Below, piece after piece: positions 60,435 to 64,000 of a stretch of 64,000 nucleotides of DNA. This stretch comes from Membranipora membranacea. Lineage: Eukaryota; Bryozoa; Gymnolaemata; Cheilostomatida; Membraniporidae. Below the pieces are notes generated by a model that ran no database searches, was not told where the DNA came from, and was given only the letters and a program-made list of their open reading frames with translations. How positions within the stretch are numbered: position 1 is the first letter of the stretch; each line of letters begins with the position of its first letter. The position numbers and the translations under genes are program-made. The stretch is from positions 23,560,001 to 23,624,000 of the forward strand of contig OU612068.1 of NCBI GenBank assembly GCA_914767715.1, in the 5' to 3' direction.

Positions 60435-64000
<3,566 letters not shown>

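Overview
This is nuclear DNA from an animal (or a very close relative). It is AT-rich, its genes are split by short introns with standard GT-AG junctions, and it encodes PIAS, MEF2 and SOCS homologues alongside ordinary housekeeping genes. The short introns, small intergenic gaps, many short inverted-repeat transposons and the SOCS6/7-like and MEF2 proteins would suit an early-branching animal such as a demosponge. That species-level guess is inference only.

Layout. (1) About 90-19223, plus strand: the 3' part of one large gene of at least 27 coding exons. It encodes a very long charged, disordered N-terminal region, then a cluster of C2H2/C2HC zinc fingers, then a WD40 domain resembling the TFIIIC110/GTF3C2 subunit of the RNA polymerase III factor TFIIIC. 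(2) 19224-33944: 14.7 kb with no convincing gene. It holds a head-to-head pair of tRNA-derived SINEs, tandem repeats, a near-perfect 124-bp palindromic MITE with 8-bp target duplications and GC-rich dispersed repeats. (3) 33945-34691, plus: an uninterrupted coding exon for a single-pass membrane protein with two PPSYDE motifs. (4) 36013-49627, minus: a complete 14-exon PIAS SUMO E3 ligase (676 aa). (5) 49628-51984: a short intergenic region filled by a nested transposon (long terminal inverted repeats, a LINE reverse-transcriptase fragment and a palindromic MITE). (6) 51985-53630, plus: complete NDUFS7 (complex I, 215 aa, 4 exons). (7) 54454-56243, minus: a short SOCS6/7-like SH2-SOCS box gene, tail to tail with NDUFS7. 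(8) 56244-60434: intergenic. (9) 60435 to the window end, plus: the first exons of MEF2 (MADS and MEF2 domains), running off the right edge.

The genes look like ordinary neighbours rather than one pathway. Two loose links are worth noting. The TFIIIC-like protein carries repeated SUMO-interaction-like motifs and shares the window with a SUMO ligase. Two polymerase III B-box sequences, the kind of site TFIIIC binds, lie within 1 kb downstream of that TFIIIC subunit gene.

The clearest undescribed material is the mobile DNA: at least six distinct inverted-repeat element types, two of them present twice, plus a GC-rich repeat found five times. Exon borders were set by reading splice sites and codon phase by eye. 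They are internally consistent for PIAS, NDUFS7 and MEF2, and nearly so for the TFIIIC-like gene and the SOCS gene.
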